Shown one piece after another: positions 36,755 through 49,276 of a DNA stretch of 64,000 nucleotides; position 1 is the first letter of the stretch; each line of letters opens with the position of its first letter. Below the pieces are notes generated by a model. That model worked only from the letters and a program-made list of their open reading frames with translations. It made no database searches and was not told the DNA's origin. The stretch is from Siphlonurus alternatus (lineage: Eukaryota; Arthropoda; Insecta; Ephemeroptera; Siphlonuridae): contig OX463787.1 in assembly GCA_949825025.1 (NCBI GenBank), forward strand, positions 16,241,707 through 16,305,706. The letters are read 5' to 3'. The position numbers and the translations under genes were made by a program.

Positions 36755-37142
36755 GTCAAGCGTGGCGTAAAGCATTGACCGGTTCTCGTTAGATAAACAA
36801 AGTCAAGCTACGTCGAGCGTGGTTGGTATTTGGATGGGTGACCGTTCCAAGTAAAAAGCAATTTGCTCCCTCCCTGGGGTCAATTCATCTCGCTTTCCAC
36901 CCAGCGAAGTGATGCGCTTGTATGTGGTTCCCCAGGCTTTGGGCATCACTTTGATCCATTGATAAAAAGTAGAGGTGTCCGTCCTGACTGAGGTTTTCTA
37001 CGGTTCCCTCAGCCTCACTTCAGCAAATGCTGGGACGCGTAACAGGCTGTGGTCACCATCCTTTCATTATATAAACCTTTTTCATTACCCATCACCCCGC
37101 CGCGAGCTGTAAGCTCTTAGGGGTGTGTCCTTTTAAAAAAAA
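36755..37142 (+). repeat. 5S-rRNA-derived SINE, near full length
   Basis: Head: GCGTGGCGTAAAGCATTGAC, GTCAAGCTACGTCGAGCGTG, GTTGGTATTTGGATGGGTGA. This follows the 3' half of 5S rRNA, including the internal Pol III control region. Body: TTCATCTCGCTTTCCACCCA, GTAGAGGTGTCCGTCCTGAC, GGACGCGTAACAGG. Tail: CCGCCGCGAGCTGTAAGCTC, AGGGGTGTGTCC, then A-rich. This is a SINE3-type layout (5S-derived head). Confidence 0.88.
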
Positions 37143-37983
37143 TATATATATTAATAATTTCCTTTTTTTCTTTTTAACTGTAAATGCATGTTTTCACAAA
37201 ATTAAGTATAAATTTCCCAAACACTTTACAATCAAGTTTTTAGTTGACAAATTGATATATTGTTCAGTGTATTGTACTATTTTAACGCATATTGCGTGAA
37301 ACATAACAAGCAAGCAAGCATGCAATGTAATATATTTTAATATATTCTCCCTCTACATAGCACCTTATATATGACATTTCATGGACACTTGCACTCATTA
37401 AATCATATTCATATCTCCCCCACCCTTTCATAAACGGAAAACCACACCCTTTCAAAACAAAAATATTTCCCCCTTATATGCGTGTGCAACAAATATACAT
37501 AGTTAGCATGACTCATATTGCATGATGTTTAATGTTAAAAATGGTAAATTTTTTGTTATAAAAAGTTGCAAATGAAGGAGTATTTTCAAATTTGTGACTA
37601 AGATATGATCTTCTATTTGTTGTATTAAATACATTTTATGGTAGGTAGTTAGATGGGAGAAATTTTTCAACAAATAAAACAAGCTTCTCCCACCCAGGGG
37701 TAAATCGTTACGCTTTTCCACCATATGGTTCCCTGACGGGAAAAAATATACTAACTCCATTTTGCTTACAAATGGAGTTAGACAATTTTCCCGCTACCAT
37801 GTAGAATATTTATGATATATATTGGTTTTTAGACGCAATACATTTTTTCATGTAGTTATGATATTTTTATCAATATCTATCTGTAACCCTTCCAGATAAT
37901 ATTTAATATAAAATTGATTTCCATTGATTTGATCCCAATTTTACTTTAAATTTCATGATAAAAAAAGTGACTTTCTTATAATA
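37143..37983. other. Non-coding DNA with small 5S-SINE fragment
   Basis: No gene seen. At about 37683-37740 a fragment CCCAGGGGTAAATCGTTACG ... CCATATGGTTCCCTG matches the body of the divergent SINE at 31.4 kb. Confidence 0.5.
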
Positions 37984-38067
37984 TACTATCAGAACCAAAA
38001 AGGTGTGTCCCTGTCCTTATGGGACTTGTATGTAATTCAGGGGTACACTTTTTTGAATCGGATAGTA
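37984..38067. mobile_element. Short MITE family K, copy 2
   Basis: TACTATCAGAACCAAAAAGG at the left, GGATAGTA at the right, with GGTGTGTCC / GGGGTACAC subterminal pair. Complete copy of about 84 bp. Confidence 0.75.
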
Positions 38068-38153
38068 TTCCATCGTGTTATCATACATGTCACGCGAGCA
38101 CCATCACGCAACTTCACGTGCACCTTCAGCAGCTGCCCTGCTTACGATAACCA

Positions 38154-38362
38154 TACAGTCAGATTAATTAATATTCCCTCCGGAAGTAGCCGAAAGTGTA
38201 AGGTTTCTGGTCTTCCTGTTCGTATTTCAGCGTTATAATTTCACACATAGGTCAGTACTTCTACTTCAAACTACTCTGGGGAGTTTTAAAATTGAATTAT
38301 AAACAGAAAAGCTGCAGACTTCTGGCTACTTCCGGAAGGAATTTAAAATTAATTTTACTATA
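38154..38362. mobile_element. MITE family F, copy 2
   Basis: TACAGTCAGATTAATTAAT left end, TTCCCTCCGGAAGTAGCCG and CTACTTCCGGAAGGAA arms, degraded right end. Same orientation of the core as copy 1. Confidence 0.78.
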
Positions 38363-40094
38363 TGTTAAGTTTACCTTAGTATTAAAATCGAATGTAGTGG
38401 CTATGCAGTACTACGAAGTATATACAAGTTAGTTTATCAAATATTTAAAGGGTTCAGTTTACATTGTTGTATCAATATTTTCATGAAAAAAAAAACTAAT
38501 AAAATATACAAGATGTACATATTGTAATCAAACAATCTACCAGGCTGAGAGAAATTTTTATGCAGTGCTAAAAACAAAACATTTCACAAGAGTATTTCTT
38601 CTAATTTTCTAATGAAGCTTTAATAACATTAATGAAGATTAAAATTGATCAAAAAAATTTAATAATAAATAATAAAAAAAAAAGTTTAAAAATACATTTT
38701 TTTTTTAAATTCTATTTTATTTTTGCCATGTTTTCTCTTAAGTCTTATAACAAAACAGTCAAAATTATACCATAAAAAATATATATTTATTATACTTAAC
38801 GGTTCAACTGTATTATTATATATGACTAAAAAGTAAATAATATGTAATTCTAGGTTTGGGCATTTCGGTAATGATTGCACTTTTAAATTAATAACTTTAC
38901 GAATCAATATGATCAAACTTTGAAATCATATTTTAAAAAACACAAACTTATAAAATTAAAGTTCATATCCCTAGCTTCCAAAGTTTCATCATATAATACG
39001 ATCCACGTTTGTCGACGTAGTTTTATAACTCGATTATACGAGGAATAATCAAGCAATTTACCCCGACTGACTACAAAATTAGATTATATCTGGCACAAAG
39101 CTAAATCCTAACCCCCCTCCTTTCCTTAACAGTTTGGAAACTAATAAATATCATCTATATAAAGGGATAAAAAGATTTTATCTAATATTAAATAAATATT
39201 TATTATAATTTTCATATTGATATAATATTCAGTGAAGCGTCTAAAAAAGTTAAATAAGTCTTTCAGCTTTAATAATCACACAGAGAAATATTTTGTTTTA
39301 ATCCTTATAATGTGATTTAAAACTAAAAAATGTATAACTTTATTACAAAAAAAAATTATACATCAGATTATTTTAGTACATGCCATCATGTGTTTTATAT
39401 TGGATATTGTAAAAAAATGTACAAATTTTTTGCTGAAGATTAAATTTAGAGTATGTTGAAATTTTTTTTATCCAATATTTTTTTTTCCCCATCAGGTCTC
39501 ATGAATTTAATACTAACGTGAAATAGATTTTTTATCAGATTTGTTGCTAAATGGAATGTAAGCCTCTATACTTTGTTGTGACACATTTTGTGAATTTAGT
39601 TAGAAATCATATTATAAAATTTTATTTACAATAAATTCTCACTAAACACAACTCGGTCGGTTCACTGTTGGGCCAGCATTGTGCCAACACTCAAAAGTAA
39701 CGGTCCAAAAAATTTAGATACTTTGTGTTTACAAATTTTTTGCATATTGTAAATAAGCCAGGCTTTCTTGTTGTCGCTATTTTTTAGATGAAGTAAATAA
39801 AGTTATAGAACAATAGCTTAATATGCTATTTCCACCTAAATGTATGTATTATATACAATATAATACATGAAAGAAAAAGAAAGATTATTACATGTAAAAT
39901 CAAAAAATGACACTATCTGTATGATTTTTATATATTGTTAAATATTTTTGTAGGTATATTAATTTTTTGTTTCTTATAATCATCAGATTCATGTATCAGG
40001 TTTCATTGTTCAAAATATAAATATGTTTCTATAACATTATATATTATTATACATATTATATTAAATTTATAATACTGTATTATCTTATACTCTT
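38363..40094. other. AT-rich non-coding DNA
   Basis: 1.7 kb without gene or repeat family recognised. Confidence 0.55.
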
Positions 40095-40220
40095 ATAAAG
40101 TCGTCTCCACTTATCTTTCATATGACGTCACGTGACCCTCCCATTAAAATTGTATTGGATGACAAAGGAAAAGGTTCGTGACGTCAAAGTCAAACCAAAG
40201 ATAAATTGGGACGACTTTAT
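40095..40220. mobile_element. 126-bp hairpin with two CRE-like motifs
   Basis: Ends ATAAAGTCGTC and GACGACTTTAT; arms CCACTTATCTTT / AAAGATAAATTGG. TGACGTCACG at about 40123 pairs with CGTGACGTCA at about 40177, close to the loop. TA flanks possible. Single copy in the window. Confidence 0.8.
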
Positions 40221-40364
40221 ATTGCTTCTTTAAATTAACTTTTTATGTAATTATGCATGCAATTATACACCACATATAAATATTGCATCATATACACATT
40301 CCTTAAAAATAGTTAACATCCATAGTCTTTTAATGTAAGCTGTTGCTGTTAACCTTTTTTTTAA

Positions 40365-40624
40365 GGGTTAGATTTTAAAAAAAATCCCATACACACGTAA
40401 ATATTATAATGAAATATATCTCAAAATGTTCTCCTCTACATCCCCTATCAGTATAGCTAAAATATCAGGCATACAAATTTAAGATAGTTTTTAAGTTATT
40501 AGTCAATTTTAAAAAATCATAACTCGAAAACTAGATCGAATTTGTTGCGGGAACATTTTGAGATATGTTTCATAATTTTCATGCGTGGGAATTTTTTTAA
40601 CATTGGGCGTGTTGACCTTAACCC
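40365..40624. mobile_element. MITE family B core with GGGTTA ends, copy 5
   Basis: TTAA flanks (40361-40364, 40625-40628). Ends GGGTTAGATTTTAAA and GACCTTAACCC; core CTCCTCTACATCCCCTATCA and TAACTCGAAAACTAGATCG as in copies 1 to 4, but part of the right arm is deleted. Confidence 0.82.
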
Positions 40625-40628
40625 TTAA

Positions 40629-41160
40629 GCAATGTGTTTGCATGATTGCGCATGACTGTACAAAATATATTCAAGAGCGATAATATTATTTTAATTAATA
40701 GTCAACAACAAAATTCATATCAGTCACCGTCATGTATATACTTTAGATTTTGTTTATTTTATAAATATATTTATTTTTCTATCAGGACTCATGTTTTTAC
40801 ACAAACACAACATATTTTTCTTTCAGATTTCAGCCCCTCTATATTATGTTAATTACACTTATATTTTATGTTGACTAAAATATATGGTTTCAATTTTATA
40901 AAAAAAAGAGATTTATATTAAAATCAATACTTATATTTTATATTCCTTACACGGAACATAATATTATACCAGCTGGAAATTCGTTGATAAAAATAAATGG
41001 CGTTATGTAAATAATTACTTTTCTGATAACAATTGATAAGATAGTCATAATAACAAGAAATTAGTACATATATATACCAGTCATAGCTAGGGGGAGAAAC
41101 GGTGATAATAAAAGCTATGTAGTAATGGTTAAATAAGGTTTAAATGTATATAGTAATAAT
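40629..41160. other. AT-rich non-coding DNA
   Basis: Nothing recognised. Confidence 0.5.
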
Positions 41161-41286
41161 GAGGGCAGTTTACGAAAGAGTTAACCAGGTTTATCACTAA
41201 CCACGGTTAGCACTAGCCTAATTCAATGACACTTAACGTGGTTAGCATGAGAAACCTGTGGATAACTATCTTCGTGAATTGCGCCC
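41161..41286. mobile_element. Short MITE family G, copy 3
   Basis: GAGGGCAGTTTACGAAAGAG and ATCTTCGTGAATTGCGCCC ends, ACCACGGTTAGC / AACGTGGTTAGC inner pair. Flanks AAT and ATT do not form a perfect duplication. Confidence 0.72.
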
Positions 41287-41458
41287 ATTATATTTTTAGC
41301 AAAAATTTGCAATAAAAACATGGACTTATATATTTATAATGTTTTCTTAGCACATATACTAGTATGCACATGCATAGTAATACACTAGTCTATTGTGGTA
41401 AAAATAAATTACTTGTGATTAAAATGCAAGTTAGAAAAATAGAACTCCAGCCCTTAAC

Positions 41459-41587
41459 GAGTGCGATTCACGAAGAAGAGAGACAGGTTTATAACCACGT
41501 TTAGCTTAACCACGTTTAACTATATACCTGTTTTAACGTATTAAACCACCTAGTTAAACGTGGCTAACCGCTTCGTGAATAGCGCCC
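41459..41587. mobile_element. Short MITE family G, copy 2 with AAC duplication
   Basis: Ends GAGTGCGATTCACGAAGA and CCGCTTCGTGAATAGCGCCC flanked by AAC (41456-41458, 41588-41590). Central hairpin as in copy 1 but in the opposite loop orientation. Confidence 0.82.
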
Positions 41588-41632
41588 AACGTTTCTCCTC
41601 TCCCCCCTCCCCCCTTTCCGTGACTGCGTACC

Positions 41633-41781
41633 GTACACCTCGAAACCGTCACGAACTTTACCCTTCTAGTTTGTGGGCGTTGCACGCTATCTGTAAGCGT
41701 ATGGTGCACTTGAATATTTTTAAATGGCTAGACCGATTGCTCTTAATTCTTACCTTCCCCAAAATTACAAATCTGCATCCT
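41633..41781 (+). repeat. Dispersed repeat family M, copy 7
   Basis: GTACACCTCGAAACCGTCACG, GTATGGTGCACTTGAATA and CTTACCTTCCCCAAAATTAC blocks with CAAATCTGCATCC, as in copies 2 and 5. The 96-codon frame at 41560-41850 merely spans repeats. Confidence 0.55.
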
Positions 41782-41850
41782 TTTTTGTCGTTTGAAGTCA
41801 CAGAAAATCATTCAAGGATAGCGATTTGCATCAAAACTTCATGTGTATAG

Positions 41851-41975
41851 TGTACACTTTTCACCTTGGAAAATTTCCCACTTGCATCCTTGTTAATCAC
41901 CATGCTGTTATTCTTACAAGACACGGTGATTTAAAACAGCTGTAAGTGGAAATTTTCCAAGGCAACGAGTGTACA
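41851..41975. mobile_element. Short MITE family H, copy 2
   Basis: TGTACACTTTTCACCTTGGA and TCCAAGGCAACGAGTGTACA ends; inner TAATCACCATGCTG / ACACGGTGATT. Best-preserved copy of the family. Confidence 0.8.
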
Positions 41976-42395
41976 TTGCTGATAACAGAAATAAGCAATT
42001 TTGAATAACTCATTCCAATTTACAATAGAGTATGTCAATAAATTATTGTTCCAATTGTATGTCCAGTCATCCATATAGTAAACAACTCGATGGACTGAAC
42101 GAGATATTGTGGCTATATATTGTTATTGATGATTGTAACTCGACTATATTCCAATTAAATTGGAACCAGAAATGAATGGTAATTTATCTCGTATTAAAAT
42201 CTGTGTTCACCATACCATATAAACAATACATTAGCACTTGGAATAATGTTTTATTTTACATTATATTTATTGGTTTTAATAATTTATTTATACAATTAGA
42301 TTTAAATCATTTTTTTGGTGCAATTTATAAATTGAACAATGCTGCAAAATCCACATGCAACGTACAAAATAGCATAGTTAGGGAAATCGCACAAT
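41976..42395. other. Non-coding DNA
   Basis: No gene recognised. Confidence 0.45.
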
Positions 42396-42569
42396 GCCTT
42401 CGTATGGTATGGTATCGCATCGTATGACTTCGTATAATTTTTAAAATTTAGAACTGGTTCTAAATGAGAAACGTATACGATTGCATGCGATGCTACACGA
42501 AACGATCGAATTTTTATATCATGCGCTTCGAAATCATGCGATAATGTGTGTGTGTGTGAGACAGCCCTT
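42396..42569 (-). mobile_element. Repeat family I, copy 1
   Basis: Contains ATCGCATCGTATGACTTCG, AGAACTGGTTCTAAATGAGA, ATTGCATGCGATGC and ends in TGTGTGAGACAGCCCT. The inverse arrangement is found at 53117-53290. The 176-codon minus-strand frame covering it (42302-42832) is repeat-driven and has no domain. Confidence 0.7.
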
Positions 42570-42869
42570 AGGTTTGACTTCCTTGATAGTTTTCTGTGGT
42601 TTCCAAATCTGCATCTCTTTGTCAATGGAGACTTCAAGTCAGCTGATTTTGCGTTGTTCCCATCCAAACCTATGTAAAAAAAAACTCGAAATCGCTTTTT
42701 TGGCATTAAAGAAATTTTTTTTAGAGAAATAAGTTCTTGAATCAGAAGACCCTTAAATGGGGTAGAGGGGGGGTAGGAGATGGTTTCAAATGCTTTAATA
42801 GTTACTGAGAAAAAAATCAAATTTTCTAACATGGTGGCTTATGGAGAAAATTTTTCCGACGAGGAACAC

Positions 42870-43060
42870 TTGAAGCCTCCATTGTAGCTGCATTAAGTAA
42901 GGCAGAGGTAACGCTCGTGGTTTCCAGAGATGTACACATCAGGTTATTAAGAACGTTATAAGACTCTCCCTGCAGTATGTGGTAGAACCGTTCAGAGCTT
43001 TATGAGGGGTAGCCTATATTATATAATAGACTCTCCCAAAATTGCAATTTCGTATAACCA
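42870..43060. repeat. Family M copies 8 and 9, back to back
   Basis: 42880-42930 reads family M inverted (ATTGTAGCTGCATTAAGTAA, GGTAACGCTCGTGGTTTCCA). It is followed at 42931 by a forward unit TGTACACATCAGGTTATTAAG with CTCCCAAAATTGCAATTTCG. Confidence 0.5.
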
Positions 43061-44722
43061 ATTTGCTTGAATGAACTTCAGAATCGCAGCAGGAAGAAAA
43101 TCATCTGGCACGATAACTTCTCGATTGGTATAATTTAACAATTTCAAGATAATATAAAATTGGTTCTTTTTAACGAAATATAGTTTAAAGTTGTAAAGTT
43201 AAATTTTTCATTCAAGTTACAAAGAATTGAAAGTAAGGTAATAATGAATAAGAATTTAACTCCTATTCCCATACTAACATGTACATTATATGTCATTTAT
43301 ATTATATTATATACTTTACAATATAAATACTAATAAATATTTGCCTTTTTAAAGTCTCCTGAATACTTTACATCTGACATTTTATTTTAATAAACATGCC
43401 AATTTACCTCAGTATAAACGATTTTCTACGCTCGCATTTATTTAAAGTATAAAAAAATCCTACAATATTAATATAAAGGGGGCTTTACGAAGTGTCTCAA
43501 TTTTTTAAATAAATCATGAAAAAGTAGGAAAATAATTACTAAAATAAAGACTTAAAAAATATGGTCCTAACTGTGACCTTTGTAAGTTTCCCTCTTGTAA
43601 ATTATTTTCTCCGTGTCGAGTATTATGATATCTTGATTATAAAATCGATTAAAGTTTTTTTTTATATATTTATAGTTCCGTAGTATATAAGGAGGGTGGA
43701 TGAAAAATGACGTTTAACATAAACTAACATATTGAAGCTGCCATCCATGTTATCTTACACTGATTATAATTTATACGTTCAATAAACGTTACAAATGAAA
43801 TATTAGACAATTTATATACTTTATAGCATTGAAAATATAATTGTATAATCCTCATCGCTTGAAATATGGTGTAATTTTGGTCAATAAATGCTTCAAAGAT
43901 ATATTTTATAAGCCACCATGTTCAAATTAATATTTTTTTAATCCTGTAATCCTGTTACTTTGAAAAATATCTCCTCCCCCCCCTCCCTCCAATCACAAAA
44001 AGAGAAATATTTATCTTTCTAAATTAAAACCAAGAATAACTTTCATAGTATATAATGTTGCTTTTATAATATTCATTGATTTTATAAATTTAAAAGAAGA
44101 CATTTGAATACCAACAAAGCATTTAATTTAATTATTTCTATTTAATATGTTACATTTAATTTATTTCAATTATTAAAATTAACAAACAAGGAAATAATAA
44201 CTAATTATATATTCATAACATTCATAGAATCTAAATTATTTTCATTTATATTTCAGACTTTCCTGGTTCGTTTTGATTATATTAATATTTGCTTTCGACA
44301 TTTTTTTTTAATTCATTGTACCTTTAGCCTTAAGGGCTCAAGGGAATTTAATTCCTCTTTAGTGACAGAGAAGTACATTTTTGGAACTGTTTTTTTTTTT
44401 TTATAACATGAGATATTATTTTTACATGGTAATACAACAATACATAATAATATAATAAAAATGAGCACAATTAATAGCTTAACAATTCAGAGGAATCAAA
44501 TTTACATTCTATGATGATTTTATTTATAATTCCATCCTTATACAATAAGGGAATGCATTTATATTATATAATAACATTAACAACTATGTATATTGTTAAA
44601 GTATTATTTGGCTCAATTCCATTAAAATACAAAATAAGGGTGAGGAAAATTTTCATACTTAATAAATGTAAATAACAAATCAAGTAATTTACCCAATGAA
44701 TGAAAAAAGTAAACTTATTATA
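43061..44722. other. AT-rich non-coding DNA
   Basis: 1.6 kb without gene or repeat recognised. Confidence 0.55.
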
Positions 44723-45030
44723 ATCGAGTATCGACCTCAATTTTTTTTATTGCAGAAATGGATAGAGGGTGCGAAGTTATGCTACCCTGATTTTTTACAA
44801 CCCGGGAAGTATTTTTAAAAAATTATTGAAAGTCCTTTTTGTGACGTCACACGGTGTTAAGTCCTATCTTTTTCTTAAGGAGCGGCGTCTCGTGGCGTCA
44901 CAAAAATTACTTTCAATAATTTTTTAAAAATAGTTCCCGGGCCCTAAAAAATCTGAAAAAAATCAGGGTTGCACAACTTTGCACCCTCCATCCATTTCTG
45001 CAGAAAAAAAAATTGAGGTCGATACTCCAT
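44723..45030. mobile_element. MITE family D, copy 2 (CRE-bearing hairpin)
   Basis: Ends AATCGAGTATCGACCTCAAT and TTGAGGTCGATACTCCAT. TGACGTCACACGG in the left arm; the right motif is mutated to TGGCGTCAC. Loop CTTTTTCTTAAGGAGCGGCG as in copies 1 and 3. Adjacent minus-strand frame 44913-45170 is repeat-derived. Confidence 0.85.
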
Positions 45031-45636
45031 TGTGCTGCACAGAAGTGAACAGTACCCAATACATTAGAACAATGAACTACTTCAATTGTTATATGATTAT
45101 ATAACACTGAATGCAGAATTAGTATATTGAAATTCAAATTTTTATTAAACTCACATACAAGACATAACATACATAGTGAATACTCTTGTAAAAGTCGTGA
45201 ATTTCATACACATTAATGTCAAATACGTAAAAAAGTTTTCAGTCTTTTCTTAAATTTTCTTCACTACTTTAAATATCACTGCGGAGATAATTAAATGAAG
45301 ATTATAATATTTTAATAATATTAGGAGATTATTTCATGCCATTTAAAATTTTACATATTTAACTTGCATAATGTATTCATCCACATTGCACCCCTGTTGT
45401 ATAATTTTTGATTATAAGTTACGTGCCATGAATCTCAAATCGTAGCTCCATTTAAATACACACGACTGCGTTGACGGACAAGATTTTCCCCCTTCTTTTT
45501 TTTTTAATATAAAAAATGGGGAATTCCTCGTCACGTTATTTGAATCAATAATATTCTATAAATAAATTTCCATTTTTATTGTTTTTTCTATCAGTTTCCT
45601 CTTTCTTCATAAAGGATGACAGTTTATACACTAAAA
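45031..45636. other. Non-coding DNA
   Basis: No gene recognised. Confidence 0.5.
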
Positions 45637-45853
45637 TATAGTTTAATTAATTTAATATTCCCTCCGGAAGTAGCCGGAAGTGTGAAGTTTGCAGCTTTTC
45701 TGTTTGTAATTCAGTTTTGAAACTTTACAGAGTGGTTTGAAGTAGAAGTACTGACCTATGTGTTAAATTGTAAAGCTGAAATATGAAGAGGAAGACAAAA
45801 AATATTACACTTCCGGCTACTTCCGGAGGGAATATTATGTAAATTTGACTGTA
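45637..45853. mobile_element. MITE family F, copy 3, core inverted
   Basis: CCCTCCGGAAGTAGCCGGAA and TTCCGGCTACTTCCGGAGGG arms with AAATTTGACTGTA right end. The asymmetrical centre (GACCTATGTGTTAAATTG) is in the opposite orientation to copies 1, 2 and 4. Confidence 0.82.
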
Positions 45854-46650
45854 CCCTAAAAACTCCCTGCTCTAAGAGATAGAGCTATAGCGTCAAAGCA
45901 TTTTTTTTTTATATATTTTTATTATTTATCCATTATACTGTGTATAATATATTATACATTGCAGACTTCTGCATCATGTAGTGATTAACGTTACAAAGGA
46001 TATACAATAGGTCAAATAAAAATACTGTACTCATGAACACAATGAATATAAAACAAAAATTAACAAGAATATACTTTTAATATTATTCTAAAAAAAAAAC
46101 AAAAACATAATTATTATACATGCATAATAAATGAGTAAAGTAAACATATTATATTTTAATTGTTTTCAATGTATTTTCTTGCGCAGATTGATTGAAAATG
46201 TATTAATGTTACTAATTTTTGTTCGAGCCATATGTCAACGTATATTTTTTAGCGAGGAGAGTTTTCTGAGTTTACCATCATTGTGTCTGGCACCTTTCGT
46301 TAAATCAAGTAATATGATTTGTTTCATTGGAGCCTCAGTTAATAATTACTGTAATATTTGTGATTTTGGAATATTAAGTATATAAGAACCTATAAGTCAA
46401 TACATTCCTGACAAATTTAAAGTTCACTATACATGTTTTGTACTAAATTCTAAATTTCTCACTACACATACAACTCCATATACTTGAAGAACGGGCAGCT
46501 GCACCAGTTCATTAGGTGCATATTATATTAACAAACAATTTCGCTAAAATTATTCAGCTTACAGTTTCTTCATCTAATAATGTGATATCATCTCTTTTAA
46601 AATATAAATATATTATAGACCAGTGCATTATTTATTCCTATATGCATAGT
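45854..46650. other. AT-rich non-coding DNA
   Basis: No gene recognised. The 84-codon frame at 46131-46385 has no visible domain or splice context. Confidence 0.5.
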
Positions 46651-46786
46651 GAGCGCAATTTTCAAAGGAAGTTTGGAAACTCACTAACCACGTTATAGAG
46701 TCATTAAATTAGGCTGGAGCTAACGCGGTAAGTGAGAAAGTAATCTCTGGATAATGTTCTGGATAAGTCTTTCGTGAATCGCCCCC
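46651..46786. mobile_element. Short MITE family G, copy 5 with AGT duplication
   Basis: Ends GAGCGCAATTTTCAAAGG and CTTTCGTGAATCGCCCCC flanked by AGT (46648-46650, 46787-46789). Centre ACTAACCACGTTA, GTCATTAAATTAGGCTGG shared with copies 3 and 4. Confidence 0.78.
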
Positions 46787-46920
46787 AGTTTTTTTATTTG
46801 AAGAATTTAATATTGTAGTCAAGAGTTTATAGGTCATGAAAATATTTCTTCTTTTTGACCTTTTCGTCATCAACTCATCACTATATACAGTATATTGGTA
46901 ATTTTCTTGAATTACGATAC

Positions 46921-47022
46921 CTTCTCTCTCCCTCTCTCTCTCTCTCTCTCTGCCTGTCTCTGTCTCTGTCTCTGTCTCTGTCTCTGTCTCTGTCTCTGTC
47001 TCTGTCTCTGTCTCTGTCTCTG

Positions 47023-47057
<35 letters not shown>

Positions 47058-47078
47058 GTCTCTCTCTGTCTCTCTCTT
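46921..47078. repeat. CT / CTGTCT compound microsatellite
   Basis: (CT)n at both sides of about sixteen TCTCTG hexamers. The open frames across it in several phases are artefacts. Confidence 0.95.
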
Positions 47079-47513
47079 CCACACATCTACCGTGGAATAT
47101 AAAATTTTCAATTAATCAACTGGGTACACCTAAGTATATAGGTATCTAGATAATACCATTCCTTTCTGTTCAAATAACTGAAGCTCATATTGGAGCATTG
47201 TGAGGATATATTACACAACGTTGGGGTTCAATTACTTTGAGAGAAGATCGATATAGTCATCATATACTCCATCAAAATGTCAGTCACGTCACAATTCTGA
47301 TTGGTTCACCAGCAAGGCTGTACTTCTTGTGAAGAAACCTTTTTCAATTTACAATTTCATTAAATATACATAAAATCTTATTATACCTCTGTGATAAAAA
47401 AAAAATTCTATACTTTATTATCTTAAAAACTGATTATTCATTAATTTTTTATAGCATATTGGGATAAAAGATCTCGAATTATGTATTGTCACTTTTTTTC
47501 AGATTTTTTTAAC
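47079..47513. other. Non-coding DNA
   Basis: No gene recognised. Confidence 0.45.
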
Positions 47514-47588
47514 TCTGTGACGTCATAGTCATGCAACATTTTTCCCTATGTTTACGTGTTAAATATTTGCATGACTATGACGTCACAG
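47514..47588. mobile_element. CRE-bearing hairpin (family D-like)
   Basis: CTGTGACGTCATAGTCATGC at 47514 pairs exactly with GCATGACTATGACGTCACAG ending 47588, around a 34-base loop. The right half with its continuation TTTTGCAGCA...GATTTTAAAG recurs at 61990-62060 in a Fas3 intron. True outer boundaries not resolved. Confidence 0.7.
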
Positions 47589-47858
47589 CGTTTTGCAGCA
47601 GGATTTTAAAGGGTTCAAAAACATATGAAGAAATATTGATATTCTAGTACGTAACTTGTGTTCTTCAATCCAAATATGCATGATACAATTCACGTAATTT
47701 GTAAGTTGTGACTCTAAATTATTTAAATCTTTGGATGAAAAATAAATTGTAATTGTTAACTAATGATTTAGGTAGGTACTATATAAATGATATATAATAT
47801 ATTTTTTGTGAGAAGATATAAATTAATTAAATTTTTAATTAGAATATTCTAAATCTTT

Positions 47859-48512
47859 AATCGCTTTTATAGCATGAGAAAATTCAAAGGAGAGGTTTTT
47901 TCACAACAATTATTCTATTTCCACTTTACGTCCATAAGACTCAATGTTAAATATCTACTTCATTTTTTATATACAGATCTAGACAGTGTTTATTTTAAGT
48001 CCCCTGCGGAGTATACATGACTAAAATGTGCCCCAATTTTTTTTTTTTTTTTTTTTTTTACAAGGATACACCCCTAAGAGCTTACAGCTCGCGGCGGGGT
48101 ACTGGGTAGGGATAAGGTAGGGAACGGATAGTGGCCACGGCCTGCATGCTTACGCGTCCCAGCATTCGCTGAGGTGAGACTGAGGGAACCGTGGAAAACC
48201 TCAGTCAGGACGGACACCTCTACTTTTTCTCAGTGGACCAAAGCAATGTCCAAAGCCTGGGGAACCACACACAAGTGCATCACTGCACTGGGTGGAAAGC
48301 GAGATGAATTTACCCCAGGGAGGGAGCAGCGTATTTTTTACTTGAAACGGTCACCCATCCAAGTACTAACCACGCTCGACGTAGCCTGACTTCGGTGATC
48401 TAACGAGAACCGGTCAATGCACTGCGCCACGCTCGACCTCTAAATTACCTCTAAATTACAATCAAAGTCCCCTCTGCAGGTCAATTGTTAAATATCAATC
48501 AACTGAGACTCA
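47859..48512. repeat. Family C relic split by a SINE
   Basis: 47859-48000 (TAATCGCTTTTATAGCATGA, TTCCACTTTACGTCCATAAG, TTTTAAGTCCCCTGCGGA) and 48466-48512 (AAAGTCCCCTCTGCAGG, ATCAATCAACTGAGAC) are two parts of a family C element. The 5S-derived SINE at 48036-48440 lies between them. Confidence 0.6.
48036..48440 (-). repeat. 5S-rRNA-derived SINE, full length
   Basis: On the minus strand: GAGCGTGGCGCAGTGCATTG, GATCACCGAAGTCAGGCTAC, GTGGTTAGTACTTGGATGGG (5S rRNA 3' half), then the body and a poly-A tail (T run 48037-48059). This is the best-preserved copy. The 71-codon frame at 48174-48389 is SINE sequence read on the opposite strand. Confidence 0.9.
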
Positions 48513-49276
48513 TCTGTAATATAATCGATGACAAATAAAATTGATATCTCATTCGAATTGTAGTACTAGAAGAAGCACAGAATTTCAAATTAACAAAGTA
48601 CAACAGTTTAGTAGTTCATAATTGTGCCGCATGTAATGATGATGGCAGCACTGTGCAGGCCCCATATCAAAATTTCCAGTCTAATAAAACAGCATATTTA
48701 TTTTTAGAGCAGTAAATGAAGTATATACTGTAGTTTTATTTCTTTTTAAGTTTAATAAAAATTTAATACGAATATTTTTATGATTTTCTTTAAATATTTA
48801 AAACATACAATAATTTAGAAATAATTACAATTTTTAAATAATATTGAAATTCAAATGCTTTGAATTCTTTTTTATAATAAATTATATATTTTATATAAAT
48901 TTCATTCCCATTTGGAAGTAAATAATGACCATCAACTTTTTTTATATATTATGTAATAATTTAAAAATGTAAATGTAATTAAAAATATTTTATTTTTTTT
49001 ATTATGTATTTTTTTCAGCACATTTGTCAAATTTAATGTAATTACATACTTGTATTAAATTTGTTTTGAAAATCTTAAAATTTATGAAATAAAATGTACT
49101 TGAAAGAATATGTTAATATTAAAACTAATTTATAAAAATATAGTGAATGATTATTGATCAACGTGATCACTACACAGCTTATTAAATATGCAGACATGTT
49201 AATTATGTACATATAAACCGAATTACAATAATATAAATATCATCTCATTTCAATTAACGCACTAAGAACGGTTCAA
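48513..49276. other. AT-rich non-coding DNA
   Basis: Nothing recognised. Confidence 0.5.

Noticed and set aside
36755..37142. Possible 5S rRNA gene
   Set aside because: Only the 3' half of the 5S sequence is recognisable, it is followed by a common body and A-rich tail, and it recurs dispersed: a SINE, not a 5S gene.
42302..42832. 176-codon minus-strand frame
   Set aside because: It runs through repeat family I and AT-rich DNA, with no domain or sensible splice context.
46709..47149. Several overlapping open frames with ETETET, DRDRDR, LCLCLC or SLSLSL runs
   Set aside because: All come from the CT/CTGTCT microsatellite in different phases.
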